DNA of 64,000 nt from Pedobacter sp. Leaf176. Its GTDB lineage: Bacteria; Bacteroidota; Bacteroidia; Sphingobacteriales; Sphingobacteriaceae. The notes beneath the pieces were generated by a model. The model was not told where the DNA came from. It made no database searches and saw nothing but the letters and a program-made list of their open reading frames with translations. Every line of letters begins with the position of its first letter. The first letter of the stretch is position 1. Positions 16,090 to 25,746 of the stretch are shown one piece after another. The DNA lies in assembly GCF_001424305.1 (NCBI RefSeq), contig NZ_LMPD01000004.1, forward strand, positions 62,001 through 126,000, given 5' to 3'. Made by a program: the position numbers and the translations under genes.

Positions 16090-18531
16090 ATGAAAAATTT
16101 TTACAAAATAGCACTGATTATCACAGCCATTTTTTCTTCGGCGAGCATTTTTGCACAAACAATAAGCAAAACGAACGTAACAGGTACCATTTTAGATGAA
16201 AATAAAAAACCAGCAGATTATGTAACCGTTGTACTTTTAAAAGCTGCCGATTCGAGCGTAGTCAAAACGGCATTAACGGATCAGAATGGGAATTTTGGTT
16301 TTACCGTTTCTGATAAAGGAGACTACTTCTACAAAGCAAGCAATATGGGTTACAAAACGATTAAAAGTAAAGTGATATCCATCTCAGAAGAAAATCAAAG
16401 AGTAGATTTCGGGTCTGCCCAACTGGTTTCAACTTCACAGAATTTAAAGGAAGTTACCGTTGCAGTAACCAAGCCATTAATCGAAAGGAAAATGGATAAA
16501 GTCGTGATGAATGTTTCCAGTAGTGCAGTAATGACAGGTTCCAATGCCCTCGAAGTTTTGCAAAAAGCACCAGGTGTTTCCGTCGATCAGAATGATAATA
16601 TTTCAATGCAGGGAAAGCAGGGCGTGCTCATTCAGCTAGATGGAAAACAAACCTATATGAGTAGCGCAGACGTTGCGAACTTGCTTCGGAACATGCAAAG
16701 TTCTGAAATTGAAACCATCGAATTAATTACCAATCCATCATCAAAGTACGATGCTTCCGGAAACTCGGGAATTATTAATATTAAAACCAAAAAAAGTAAA
16801 AGTGGCGGTACAAATGGAAGCGTAAATGCAACCGCTGGTTATGGTAAAAACTTCCGGGGGAATGCTGGTTTAAACTTAAATCACAGAACCCAGAAATTGA
16901 ATCTTTTCGGCAATTACAATTACGGAAATACGGAGCGGGAAAATCTTATTACAATCGATCGGATTTCGAATGGCACACCAGATACTTATTTCATGCAAGC
17001 AGGTACAAGCCGTAGAAAACAACAAAACAACAACTTTAAAGCAGGGTTAGATTTTTTCATCGATAAAAAAAACACAATTGGCTTGTTGGTGAACGGCTAT
17101 TTTAATCATGGGACTGAAGCATCGATGAACAATACTTTAATTGGCCCGTCATTTCAACAAGTCGATTCTTCTCTAGTTTCAAACAGCCTGCAGACGAATA
17201 AATACAACAATCTGTCTTATAACTTAAATTACAAATCGATTCTGGATACTGCAGGTTCCGAACTTTCAATTGATGTAGATTATTCAAAATATGATGGCAA
17301 CGATGGTTCTGATTATGAAAATGATTATCTGTATGCGAATGGTAGCAGAATCCGTCCGATTAGTTACACCAGGAATAATACACCATCCAAAATTGATATC
17401 AAAGCATTCAAAGCTGATTATAATGTTGGCTTGAGCAAAACTGTAAAGCTGGAAGCGGGCGTTAAAAGTAGTTTTGTTAAAACCGACAACGACTTACAAG
17501 CAGAAGAATTGGTAAATAGTAACTGGCAGAATGATGTTCGCCGCAGCAACCAGTTCATTTATGATGAAAATGTAAATGCAGCCTACACAAACATTAATAA
17601 ACAGTTCAAGAATACCAGCATTCAATTCGGCTTAAGGGTAGAGCAAACGAATTCAAAAGGCAATTTAGTTACTACGAATACGGTGGTGAAACGCAGTTAC
17701 TGGGATTTTTTTCCAACGCTATTTGTACAACAGACACTTTCTAAAAATAACCAGCTTGGTTTTTCATACAGCCGGAGAATTGATCGCCCCAGTTATGATG
17801 CTTTAAATCCATTTGTATATTATTTAGACCAGTACACATACAATAAAGGAAATCCATTCCTGAAACCTCAGTATACCAATAATCTCGAGTTAAGTTATAC
17901 ATTCATGCAAAAATATATGCTCTCAGTTGGCTATAGCAGAACAACCGATGTAATCACCGAAGTATTGTTGCCAGATGAGGCACAGAAAGCCTTGTACCAA
18001 ACCAACGAGAACTTGGCGAAAAACATCAGTTACAATGCGAACTTGAACGTTCCGGTTAAGGTAAATAAATGGTGGTCTATGAATAATAATTTGAATGTTT
18101 TTTACTTAAGTTTCGAAGCGCCAGATTTGGCTGGGTCTCCATTAAAAACGGGTAAAACGTCATTCCAGTTTAAGTCTCAACAAAGTTTTACCATTGTAAG
18201 TGGTTTTACGGCAGAGTTGAATGGCAGCTATGAATCACCGCTTGATTACGGAACTTTACGGATAAAATCACGTTATTCAATAGATGCAGGTTTGAGCAAG
18301 TCGATGATGAATAAAAAGGCAAGTTTAAAACTGGCTTTATCCGATATATTTAACATGTATAAAAATGATTTATCGAGTGGCTACCCGGGTTTGAAATATG
18401 AAGTTCATCAAAAAAATGAAAGCCGGATTGGTAGGATTAGTTTTACTTATCGCTTCGGTAAAAATGAAATTAAACCTGCCCGTCGCCGTGCCACCGGTAC
18501 AGAATCGGAGCAAGGCAGGATGAAGAATTAG
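16090..18531 (+). CDS. Outer-membrane beta-barrel family protein (TonB-receptor-like)
   Basis: 813 residues. Signal peptide ending IFAQ, then a CarboxypepD_reg-like beta-sandwich (~28-110, VTGTILDENKKPADYVTV) and a plug-like domain (~125-240, NALEVLQKAPGVSVDQNDNISMQGK). A C-terminal barrel of about 22 strands shows alternating aromatic patterns. It matches the Bacteroidota 'outer membrane protein beta-barrel' relatives of TonB receptors (OMP_b-brl_3 type). No SusD partner is next to it and no riboswitch precedes it, so the ligand is unknown. It ends in a basic tail (PARRRATG). Confidence 0.85.
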   Translation: MKNFYKIALIITAIFSSASIFAQTISKTNVTGTILDENKKPADYVTVVLLKAADSSVVKTALTDQNGNFGFTVSDKGDYFYKASNMGYKTIKSKVISISEENQRVDFGSAQLVSTSQNLKEVTVAVTKPLIERKMDKVVMNVSSSAVMTGSNALEVLQKAPGVSVDQNDNISMQGKQGVLIQLDGKQTYMSSADVANLLRNMQSSEIETIELITNPSSKYDASGNSGIINIKTKKSKSGGTNGSVNATAGYGKNFRGNAGLNLNHRTQKLNLFGNYNYGNTERENLITIDRISNGTPDTYFMQAGTSRRKQQNNNFKAGLDFFIDKKNTIGLLVNGYFNHGTEASMNNTLIGPSFQQVDSSLVSNSLQTNKYNNLSYNLNYKSILDTAGSELSIDVDYSKYDGNDGSDYENDYLYANGSRIRPISYTRNNTPSKIDIKAFKADYNVGLSKTVKLEAGVKSSFVKTDNDLQAEELVNSNWQNDVRRSNQFIYDENVNAAYTNINKQFKNTSIQFGLRVEQTNSKGNLVTTNTVVKRSYWDFFPTLFVQQTLSKNNQLGFSYSRRIDRPSYDALNPFVYYLDQYTYNKGNPFLKPQYTNNLELSYTFMQKYMLSVGYSRTTDVITEVLLPDEAQKALYQTNENLAKNISYNANLNVPVKVNKWWSMNNNLNVFYLSFEAPDLAGSPLKTGKTSFQFKSQQSFTIVSGFTAELNGSYESPLDYGTLRIKSRYSIDAGLSKSMMNKKASLKLALSDIFNMYKNDLSSGYPGLKYEVHQKNESRIGRISFTYRFGKNEIKPARRRATGTESEQGRMKN

Positions 18532-18560
18532 ATTCAAATTTTTCCACTCTAATATTTTAT

Positions 18561-18588
18561 GCCGTCGGCTTACACCGGCGGCTTTTTA
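18561..18588 (+). terminator. Intrinsic terminator after the beta-barrel gene
   Basis: GCCGTCGG / CCGGCGGC stem (one G-T pair) with loop CTTACA, followed by TTTTT. Confidence 0.8.
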
Positions 18589-18992
18589 TTTATGGAAACG
18601 TTCTTTTGAGGGATAATTTATTTTATAAAAATCAATATGAGTGATTTGTAATTATTTCTTTTGCCATACACTACAGTCTTGCCGCGGTTCACCGCCGCCG
18701 AAGGGCTCTTTCTTTTTGGCATCAAAAAGATCAGCTTAGCTAGCTTGAACACAAACGAAAAAAAATATAAGCCAGTAAAAAAACAAAAAATGCCGGCTGA
18801 AAATTTATTCATGTATTAATATAATTCTTAATGGCATTCATGAGGGCTACGCCGTTTTCTTTTGACGCCAGTTGGGTGGCCGTTGCAGTGCGACCCGAAA
18901 GATTTGTTATGCCGGAATATTTCGACTGAATTTATTATTAAATAATATTGTATTCGATAATCTAAAACTTAAATATCACGCTCATTTATTAA
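18589..18992. other. Intergenic stretch without a supported gene
   Basis: It contains GC-rich fragments (CGGTTCACCGCCGCCGAAGG near 18680) set in AT-rich DNA, like decayed intergenic repeats of Sphingobacteriaceae. A 64-codon minus-strand frame (18618-18812) has an unnatural composition and no start signal, so I do not call it. Confidence 0.4.
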
Positions 18993-19508
18993 TTAAATTC
19001 GCTCAATAAAGGCAATGGCGTATCCATTAAAACAGTCATCTACACAACCTTTAGGTGTAAAGCCGCACCGGGATATCATTCCGTTGTTTTTGGATTCGAA
19101 ACTTGTTGCTCCATCATCTCTTTTTATTAAAAATTCAGTTTTAGCTTTTTCATAGATTTCATCCAGCGTTAAAATTACTCCATAATTTTTATGGCTATTT
19201 AGTTCTAGTTGATTCTCCACCCATTCTTCATGTATGGTGATTACATTGCCTGGATGTTTAACTGTTTGAGCCACATATGCCCTTTCTATCGCTTTACCAC
19301 CCTTAACAGTTATAGTAGTTTGTGTAGATAAACCTGTCCATGATTTGGTAACCAATTGATATTTATAATTGTTGTTAGCCGAGGCTTTAAAATCGAGCCA
19401 GGTATCAAAGCTTTTATCAAAATCCTTTCTATGTTCAATTGTTTCCTTTTTACAGGCGCTTAGCGTAAATGCTAACAGTAATACGAATACATTCAGGTTC
19501 CTTTTCAT
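18993..19508 (-). CDS. Hypothetical lipoprotein
   Basis: 171 residues. The signal peptide MKRNLNVFVLLLAFTLSAC ends in a clear lipobox Cys at 19. The mature part has FDTWLDFKASANNNYKYQLVTKSW and TITVKGGKAIERAY, ending near GFTPKGCVDDCFNGYAIAF, whose Cys pair could form a disulfide. The 'Y.Y' strand followed by a 'V.gG.' turn recalls the DUF6174 family, but that is only an impression. Expected at the periplasmic face of a membrane. Function unknown. Confidence 0.65.
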   Translation of the reverse strand: MKRNLNVFVLLLAFTLSACKKETIEHRKDFDKSFDTWLDFKASANNNYKYQLVTKSWTGLSTQTTITVKGGKAIERAYVAQTVKHPGNVITIHEEWVENQLELNSHKNYGVILTLDEIYEKAKTEFLIKRDDGATSFESKNNGMISRCGFTPKGCVDDCFNGYAIAFIERI

Positions 19509-19644
19509 AGTTGGTTTTACTAATGCAAACGTTAATGCCAGGCATAACGCTACAGGGAAGTTACCTGAGAAAATCGGCGTTAAGAGTTTTTATGATGAGA
19601 ATATTTATGTTACTTTAGTTTGAAATAATAATCTCTCCTAATCT

Positions 19645-21882
19645 ATGAAACGGTTTCTTCTATTTGCGCTCATATTGAGTTCATGCAAAATCTATGCTCA
19701 ATTTAATGTAAACGGTAGCTTTGAACAGCTTAATAATAAAGGCGTACCAAAAGGCTGGCTATTTTCCTTTAACGATTTGCAGAAAAAAGCATATCCTGCA
19801 TTACTGGATAGCAGTCAAAAGGTCGAAGGGAAATATAGTCTTTCAATGGAAAAAAAAGGAACAGAATCTTCCTTTGGAGTTATAGACTATCCGGTCACAC
19901 AAATTTTCGAAGGCAAAAAAATCGAGCTGAAAGCGTATCTTAAAACAGAAAACGTATCCAAAGGTTATGCCGGTTTGTGGATGCGGCTTGATGATAAAAA
20001 TGTAAAAGCACTTGCTCTCGATAATATGGATAAAAGGGGCATTACGGGAACTACGGAGTGGAAACAATATGCGATTAAACTTGATTACAATACACAGAAA
20101 GTTAGGGCCTTACACTTCGGTGGATTATTGACGGGAGAAGGAAAAGCCTGGTTCGATCATTTCGAAATCTTTATCGATAACAAACCCATCAGCCATGCGC
20201 GGTTAAAAAAAGTAATTATCCCTAAAGCTGATCTTGATACTGCTTTTGCAAATGGATCGGGAATAACAAATATTAAGCTTAACGATCAATTACATACAAA
20301 TTTAATGGTGACAGGCCAGTTTTGGAGCTTTTTGAAATATCACCATCCTGCTGTTGCTAAAGGAGATTATAACTGGGATGCAGAATTATTCAGACTGTTG
20401 CCATCAGTTATTCAAGCCAAAAACAAGGATGAGTTAAACCAGTCGCTTGAAGTTTTTTTAGATAAGTTACCGAAACCAGCTCCATGTAAAAACTGTAAAT
20501 CCATTACCAACGAGGCCTATGAAATAAAACCAGATTATGGGTCACTGTTTGATAAATCCATCATAAAAGAATCGCTTTTGGAAAAACTGATCTTTGTAAG
20601 AGATAATCGAAATACAGGTGAACATTATTATGTTGAAATGGCTTCTGGAATTGGTAATCCCGAATTCAAGAATGAAAGGCCTTATCTGAAAATGACTTAT
20701 CCTGACGCTGGTTATCGATTATTATCGCTCTACCGCTATTGGGCAATGATTAATTATTTTTTCCCTTACAGAGATGTGATTGGCCAGGATTGGAATGGTG
20801 TTTTGGGAAAATCAATCCCGGAATTTGTTCAGGCAAAGGATGAATTAGACTATGCGAAAGCATCCTTAAAATTGATAGCATCAGTAAATGATACCCACGC
20901 AAACCTTTGGAGTGGCAGCAAAGCATTAAACGATTTCAAGGGGAAGTATGCGGCGCCACTTCAAACCACGTTTGTGGAAAAAAAATTAATAATAACTTCG
21001 CTATACAAAGATACGCTTGATGTGAAAAGTAAGTTAAAGGTAGGCGATGAGATTACGGCGATAAGGGGAACAGATGTTAATTTACTTATCAAGGATTTTC
21101 TGGCCTTGACACCTGCCTCGAACTATGATACACAACTTCGCGACCTGCCAAACATCTATTTGCTTCGGGGTAATGATGTCAGGACGAAAATTACGGTAAA
21201 TAGAGATGGTCATCAGTTCGATTACGATTTGCCGATGAGGATGTATGGGCGTGGAGGCAAAGATCCCGATTTTGAAAAAGCGGAAGCCTATAAGCTCATA
21301 GATGCAAATATTGGTTACGTTTTTCCCGGAAAATATAAAAATGCAATGCTTCCGGAGATTAAAAAGAAGTTCGAAAACACTAAAGGCATTATTGTAGATA
21401 TGCGCTGTTATCCATCAGAGTTTATGCCTTTTACTTTTGGCAATTACATCAAGAATTTATCAACGCCTTTCGTGAAATTTACAATGGGAAATGCTGATTA
21501 CCCTGGTTCGTTTAAGTATGGGCCAACCATAGCCAATGGTAAAAAATCATCTGATAATTACAAAGGTAAAGTGGTGGTTATTGTTAACGCGCTCTCGCAA
21601 AGCCAGGCAGAATACACCACAATGGCTTTTCAAAGCTCGCCAAATGTGAAAGTAATTGGTAGCACCACTGCGGGTGCCGACGGTAATGTTTCATACATTG
21701 TTTTACCTGGTGGCTTAAACACTATGATTTCAGGAATTGGCGTCTTTTATCCTGATGGTAAGCCAACGCAAAGGATTGGTGTTAAAATCGATGAGGTTGT
21801 TTATCCTACAATTAATGGGATTAAACAAGGAAAGGATGAGCTTTTAGACAAAGCGATTGAAATGCTTAATAAAGGCTGGTAG
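19645..21882 (+). CDS. S41 family peptidase with an N-terminal carbohydrate-binding-like domain
   Basis: 745 residues with signal peptide MKRFLLFALILSSCKIYAQ. Residues ~20-185 form a jelly-roll-like domain (VNGSFEQLNNKGVPKGW..., WFDHFEIFIDNKP). The peptidase part follows: NDTHANLW (the usual DxH motif), a PDZ-like section (LKVGDEITAIRGTDVN) and NALSQSQAEYTTMAF, which carries the expected nucleophile Ser and Glu. STTAGADGNVS closes the active-site region. It is longer than simple CtpA-type enzymes. Probably periplasmic; substrate unknown. The partial gene at 1-744 is a relative. Confidence 0.88.
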   Translation: MKRFLLFALILSSCKIYAQFNVNGSFEQLNNKGVPKGWLFSFNDLQKKAYPALLDSSQKVEGKYSLSMEKKGTESSFGVIDYPVTQIFEGKKIELKAYLKTENVSKGYAGLWMRLDDKNVKALALDNMDKRGITGTTEWKQYAIKLDYNTQKVRALHFGGLLTGEGKAWFDHFEIFIDNKPISHARLKKVIIPKADLDTAFANGSGITNIKLNDQLHTNLMVTGQFWSFLKYHHPAVAKGDYNWDAELFRLLPSVIQAKNKDELNQSLEVFLDKLPKPAPCKNCKSITNEAYEIKPDYGSLFDKSIIKESLLEKLIFVRDNRNTGEHYYVEMASGIGNPEFKNERPYLKMTYPDAGYRLLSLYRYWAMINYFFPYRDVIGQDWNGVLGKSIPEFVQAKDELDYAKASLKLIASVNDTHANLWSGSKALNDFKGKYAAPLQTTFVEKKLIITSLYKDTLDVKSKLKVGDEITAIRGTDVNLLIKDFLALTPASNYDTQLRDLPNIYLLRGNDVRTKITVNRDGHQFDYDLPMRMYGRGGKDPDFEKAEAYKLIDANIGYVFPGKYKNAMLPEIKKKFENTKGIIVDMRCYPSEFMPFTFGNYIKNLSTPFVKFTMGNADYPGSFKYGPTIANGKKSSDNYKGKVVVIVNALSQSQAEYTTMAFQSSPNVKVIGSTTAGADGNVSYIVLPGGLNTMISGIGVFYPDGKPTQRIGVKIDEVVYPTINGIKQGKDELLDKAIEMLNKGW

Positions 21883-21892
21883 CAAAAAGATC

Positions 21893-21925
21893 AAACCTCT
21901 CAGGTTTCAAAAGCCTGAGAGGTTT
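21893..21925. terminator. Hairpin after the S41 gene
   Basis: AAACCTCTCAGG (21893-21904) pairs with CCTGAGAGGTTT (21914-21925), 10 bases after the S41 stop. T-runs are short on the plus strand. Confidence 0.65.
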
Positions 21926-21929
21926 ATAA

Positions 21930-21960
21930 CCAAAAAGGCCGATGTTAAACATCGGCCTTT
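21930..21960 (-). terminator. Terminator of carB
   Basis: Arms 21934-21946 and 21948-21960 (AAAGGCCGATGTT and its complement) are followed on the minus strand by TTTTT. The stem begins 4 bases after the carB stop, so two convergent terminators sit back to back here. Confidence 0.75.
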
Positions 21961-21964
21961 CCTG

Positions 21965-24802
21965 TTATTTACTCAAATACATTGATTTGTCTTTGTAAAG
22001 CTTGCGGAAGTATGGGTCTTCCAAATCTTTAATGAAACGAATCGCTTCACCTGTAGATTTCATTTCCGGACCTAATTCTTTAGCAACTTCAGGGAATTTC
22101 TCGTAAGAGAACACCGGTTCTTTAATCGCATAACCTTTTAATTTACGTTCGATGGTGAAATCTTTTAGTTTCGCCACACCTAACATAATTTTAGCGGCGA
22201 TGTTGATATAAGGAACATCATAAGCTTTCGCAATAAAAGGAACCGTACGGGAAGCTCTTGGATTCGCCTCGATTACATAAACCTTTTCATCCTTAATTGC
22301 AAACTGGATGTTCAATAAACCACGAACATCTAGCGCCTTTGCAATTTTTATGGAATATTCTTCCATTGCTTTGGTTACCGTTTCCGATAAGCTAAATGTT
22401 GGCAAAACAGCGAACGAATCTCCTGAGTGAATACCAGCAGGCTCAATGTGTTCCATCATACCCACGATGTGAACATCTTCGCCATCAGAAATGGAATCAG
22501 ATTCTGCTTCTTCTGCTCTATCTAAAAAGTGGTCGATTAGCACGCGGTTGCCTGGCAAATCCCCCAATAATTTTACTACCGCTTTTTCTAAATCTTCATC
22601 GTTAATAACGATGCTCATGCCTTGTCCACCCAGAACATAACTCGGACGAACCAAAACGGGGTAACCAACTTCGTTTGCAACAACGATTGCTTCTTCAGCA
22701 TTCTCTGCTACACCATATTTAGGATAAGGAATTTCTAATTCTTTTAACAAGTCAGAGAAACGACCGCGGTCTTCTGCGATATCCATATTCTCGAAAGATG
22801 TTCCGATAATTTTGATGCCTTTCTCTGTCAATTTTTCAGCCATTTTCAAAGCTGTTTGTCCACCTAACTGCACAATAACACCAACAGGTTTTTCTAACTC
22901 AATAATTTCGCGAACGTGCTCCCAGAAAACCGGCTCGAAATATAATTTATCAGCCATGTTGAAATCGGTAGAAACTGTTTCAGGGTTACAGTTAACCATA
23001 ATCGCTTCGAAACCTGATTCTTTTGCGGCCAACAAACCGTGTACACAAGAGTAATCGAACTCGATACCCTGACCAATACGATTTGGACCTGAACCTAAAA
23101 CAATGATTTTTTTCTTATCTGAAGAAACTGATTCATTTTCTTCATCAAATGAGGAATAGTAATATGGTGTTTGAGCCGGGAATTCCGCAGCGCAAGTATC
23201 AACCATTTTATAAACCCTGTTTATACCCAAAGCTTTACGTCGGTCGTAAACTTCATCTTCAGTTACATTTCCTAACAACCAGGCAATCTGTATGTCAGAG
23301 AAACCTTTTTGTTTCAATGTGAAGAAGAAATCCTGAGGGATGTTATTTAAAGAGTATCTTTTTAGCTCAACTTCCAAAGCAACAAGCTCCTGAATTTGAT
23401 TTAAGAACCATTTATCAATTTTGGTCACCTTGCGGATAGATTCCAAAGGCACGCCCATTGTCATGGCATCTTTTATTAAAAACAGACGGTTCCATGAAGC
23501 ATGCTCCAAGCCATCCATAATTTCGTTTATGTTGCGGTTCTGACGGCCATCGGCACCTAAACCTGCGCGACCAATTTCCAAACTCTGACAAGCTTTTTGA
23601 AGCGCTTCGATGAAAGTACGACCAATAGCCATTACCTCACCAACAGATTTCATTTGTAAGCCTAATTCTTTGTTGGCACCTTTAAATTTATCGAAATTCC
23701 AGCGAGGGATTTTAACGATAACGTAATCTAAAGTAGGCTCGAAATAGGCTGATGTTGTTTTTGTAATCTGATTTTCGATTTCATCCAGGTTGTAACCGAT
23801 AGCCAGTTTAGCTGCAATTTTAGCAATTGGATAACCTGTTGCTTTACTTGCTAACGCAGATGAACGGGATACACGAGGGTTAATTTCAATAGCGATAATT
23901 TCATCATCAGCAGGGTTTACCGAGAACTGAACGTTACAACCGCCGGCAAAATTACCGATAGCGCGCATCATTTTAATTGCCTGGTTACGCATATCCTGGT
24001 AACAACGGTCAGACAATGTCATTGCCGGAGCAACTGTAATTGAATCACCTGTATGAATACCCATCGGATCGAAGTTCTCGATCGAGCAGATGATGATTAC
24101 GTTATCATTACTGTCTCTCAATAACTCTAATTCGTATTCTTTCCAGCCTAAAACTGCTTTTTCCACTAAAACTTCATGCGTAGGCGATGCTTCCAAACCG
24201 CGCTTTAATGCTGCGTCGAACTCTTCTTTTTTATGCACAAAACCACCACCGGAGCCACCTAAAGTATATGACGGACGGATAACTAATGGATAGCCGATTT
24301 CCTGTGCAGCCTCTTTACCTTCTAAAAATGAATTGGCAATTTTAGATTGCGCTACACCCACGCCTATATCAACCATCAGCTGGCGGAAAGCTTCCCGGTT
24401 TTCGGTTTTTTCAATCGCGTCTACATCCACGCCAACCACTTTAACGCCATATTTTTCCCAAACACCCCGTTCTTCTGCTTCTTTACATAAGTTTAGCGCA
24501 GTCTGGCCGCCCATTGTTGGTAGCACAGCGTCAATTTTTGGTAAATCCGGCGAGTCGATGTGCTCTTGTAAAATTACCTCTATTGAATCAACAGATAAAG
24601 GGCGAAGGTAAACATGGTCGCCGATTACCTTATCCGTCATAATTGTAGCCGGATTGGAGTTGATAATTGAAACGGTTATTCCTTCTTCTTTTAAGGATAA
24701 CGCCGCTTGTGAACCCGAGTAATCAAATTCGCAGGCCTGACCAATTACAATTGGACCCGATCCGATAATTAATACTGAGCGTATGGAAGTGTCTTTAGGC
24801 AT
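21965..24802 (-). CDS. carB: Carbamoyl-phosphate synthase large subunit, without MGS domain
   Basis: The start is taken at the ATG at 24802 (MPKDTSIRSVLIIGSG); an open frame to 24916 adds a non-conserved extension. The 945 residues contain two homologous ATP-grasp halves, starting GSGPIVIGQACEFDYSG and GSGPNRIGQGIEFDYSC. Together they make carbamoyl phosphate from bicarbonate, ammonia and two ATP for arginine and pyrimidine synthesis. E. coli CarB has 1073 residues; this one ends shortly after TGEAIRFIKDLED, so the C-terminal MGS-like domain that binds UMP, IMP and ornithine is absent. carA is not adjacent. Confidence 0.95.
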   Translation of the reverse strand: MPKDTSIRSVLIIGSGPIVIGQACEFDYSGSQAALSLKEEGITVSIINSNPATIMTDKVIGDHVYLRPLSVDSIEVILQEHIDSPDLPKIDAVLPTMGGQTALNLCKEAEERGVWEKYGVKVVGVDVDAIEKTENREAFRQLMVDIGVGVAQSKIANSFLEGKEAAQEIGYPLVIRPSYTLGGSGGGFVHKKEEFDAALKRGLEASPTHEVLVEKAVLGWKEYELELLRDSNDNVIIICSIENFDPMGIHTGDSITVAPAMTLSDRCYQDMRNQAIKMMRAIGNFAGGCNVQFSVNPADDEIIAIEINPRVSRSSALASKATGYPIAKIAAKLAIGYNLDEIENQITKTTSAYFEPTLDYVIVKIPRWNFDKFKGANKELGLQMKSVGEVMAIGRTFIEALQKACQSLEIGRAGLGADGRQNRNINEIMDGLEHASWNRLFLIKDAMTMGVPLESIRKVTKIDKWFLNQIQELVALEVELKRYSLNNIPQDFFFTLKQKGFSDIQIAWLLGNVTEDEVYDRRKALGINRVYKMVDTCAAEFPAQTPYYYSSFDEENESVSSDKKKIIVLGSGPNRIGQGIEFDYSCVHGLLAAKESGFEAIMVNCNPETVSTDFNMADKLYFEPVFWEHVREIIELEKPVGVIVQLGGQTALKMAEKLTEKGIKIIGTSFENMDIAEDRGRFSDLLKELEIPYPKYGVAENAEEAIVVANEVGYPVLVRPSYVLGGQGMSIVINDEDLEKAVVKLLGDLPGNRVLIDHFLDRAEEAESDSISDGEDVHIVGMMEHIEPAGIHSGDSFAVLPTFSLSETVTKAMEEYSIKIAKALDVRGLLNIQFAIKDEKVYVIEANPRASRTVPFIAKAYDVPYINIAAKIMLGVAKLKDFTIERKLKGYAIKEPVFSYEKFPEVAKELGPEMKSTGEAIRFIKDLEDPYFRKLYKDKSMYLSK

Positions 24803-24958
24803 GATAAAGCTTAATACAATAATTAAAATTCTAAAGTGTTGGCCTGTTTCAAAGGCAAGAAGCAAGGAGGTTTTTGCTATTATGAAGAAAATCCCAACTG
24901 TTCTGTCGGGATGCAAAGATACATCTTTAGAAGTATTTTGAGCCGATTTTTTTAAAAT

Positions 24959-24987
24959 AAAAAAGAGGGTTATTTTGACCCTCTTTT
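24959..24987 (-). terminator. Terminator of the gene 25012-25329
   Basis: AAAAGAGGGT / ACCCTCTTTTT stem with a TATTTTG loop. On the minus strand it is followed by TTTTTTATTTT, 25 bases after the stop. Confidence 0.8.
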
Positions 24988-25011
24988 TGAATTTTTCTTT
25001 TGTTCAAATCG

Positions 25012-25329
25012 CTATTGCTGCAATTTTATTTCGCCAAGGTCGGTCACCGAGCTATCTTTTACGGCTACGCGTTCAATAGCGGCATCTTTATAAGGTGAAT
25101 TGCATTTTATCCAAACCTTATAAACGCCTTCTTTTAAATTTGTGAAAGCAAAAACGCCCTGATTAAGTTCAGCCCTCAATGTATCTGTTCCAGAAACTAA
25201 CGCTACCGCCGAAACGCCGTTTGCAGGCGTAATTTTGCCGGTAATTCCACCTAGTTGTATGTTCGTAAATGAAAATATAGCAAATGACATTACAACCATG
25301 GTGGTCATCGCCACAACAAATTTTTTCAT
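25012..25329 (-). CDS. Small secreted carboxypeptidase-regulatory-like domain protein
   Basis: 105 residues. N-terminal signal/membrane segment (~3-23), then one small beta-sandwich: GGITGKITPANGVSAVALVSG, FAFTNLKEGVYKVWI, and TDLGEIKLQQ at the end. This is the common 'CarboxypepD_reg' pattern (turn G.I.., then N..G.Y.v.i). It is exported, with no enzyme residues; function unknown. Transcribed away from pnuC, with its own terminator. Confidence 0.75.
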   Translation of the reverse strand: MKKFVVAMTTMVVMSFAIFSFTNIQLGGITGKITPANGVSAVALVSGTDTLRAELNQGVFAFTNLKEGVYKVWIKCNSPYKDAAIERVAVKDSSVTDLGEIKLQQ

Positions 25330-25380
25330 GATGTTAGATTTATAACTAAATATATATTATTAAACTTTAAATGTAAACAT

Positions 25381-25712
25381 TTGATGACTGATAAAGTTTC
25401 GTGTGTGAATTTAAAACTGAACAGTGTACGTTTATATGTACACAGTGACTGTCGTTACAACTACATATGTGGATTGTTTAAATTTACAGTCATAAAACAA
25501 AACAGGCTCCAGGTCATGTTTACGTCACGAAACCGTGAGGTTATGATTATTGGCAATAATGTTGTAATAAACAATGTGTATTTGCGTTTTGTAAATACTT
25601 TAGTTCAATCTAAAGCTTCCTCGCGGAGTAGTTAACCGCAATGAGGATTTCTTCATAAATAGTTTGTTTGGTTTATTATCCGGTCAGAGGAGCCCTCCTC
25701 GGCCGGATTTTT
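25381..25712 (+). promoter_or_regulatory. Candidate structured leader or small RNA upstream of pnuC
   Basis: This 417-base spacer has no convincing gene. On the plus strand it can form several hairpins: GTGTAC/GTACAC (25424-25443), CTTTAG/CTAAAG (25599-25616), and CCTC-CGG/CCG-GAGG (25618-25646). It ends in a strong intrinsic terminator. The upstream gene is on the opposite strand, so the terminated transcript must start inside the spacer. It may be an attenuating leader of pnuC or a free small RNA. TPP-box sequences are absent. Confidence 0.4.
25678..25712 (+). terminator. Strong terminator 34 bases upstream of pnuC
   Basis: ATCCGGTC / GGCCGGAT outer stem and GAGGAG / CTCCTC inner stem with a 2-base apex, then TTTTTT. 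It is immediately upstream of pnuC and on the same strand. Confidence 0.8.
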
Positions 25713-25746
25713 TCTTTTATGTGTTTTTGTTTCTACTTTTGATTAG

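Noticed and set aside
18618..18812. 64-codon minus-strand open frame
   Set aside because: It lies in repeat-like DNA with a GC-rich fragment, and has odd composition and no start signal.
24803..24916. 38-residue N-terminal extension of CarB
   Set aside because: CarB starts at the conserved MPKDTSIRSVLIIGSG; the extension is not conserved in form.
25381..25635. 84-codon plus-strand open frame before pnuC
   Set aside because: The sequence folds into hairpins and the frame has no protein-like pattern; it fits an RNA leader better.
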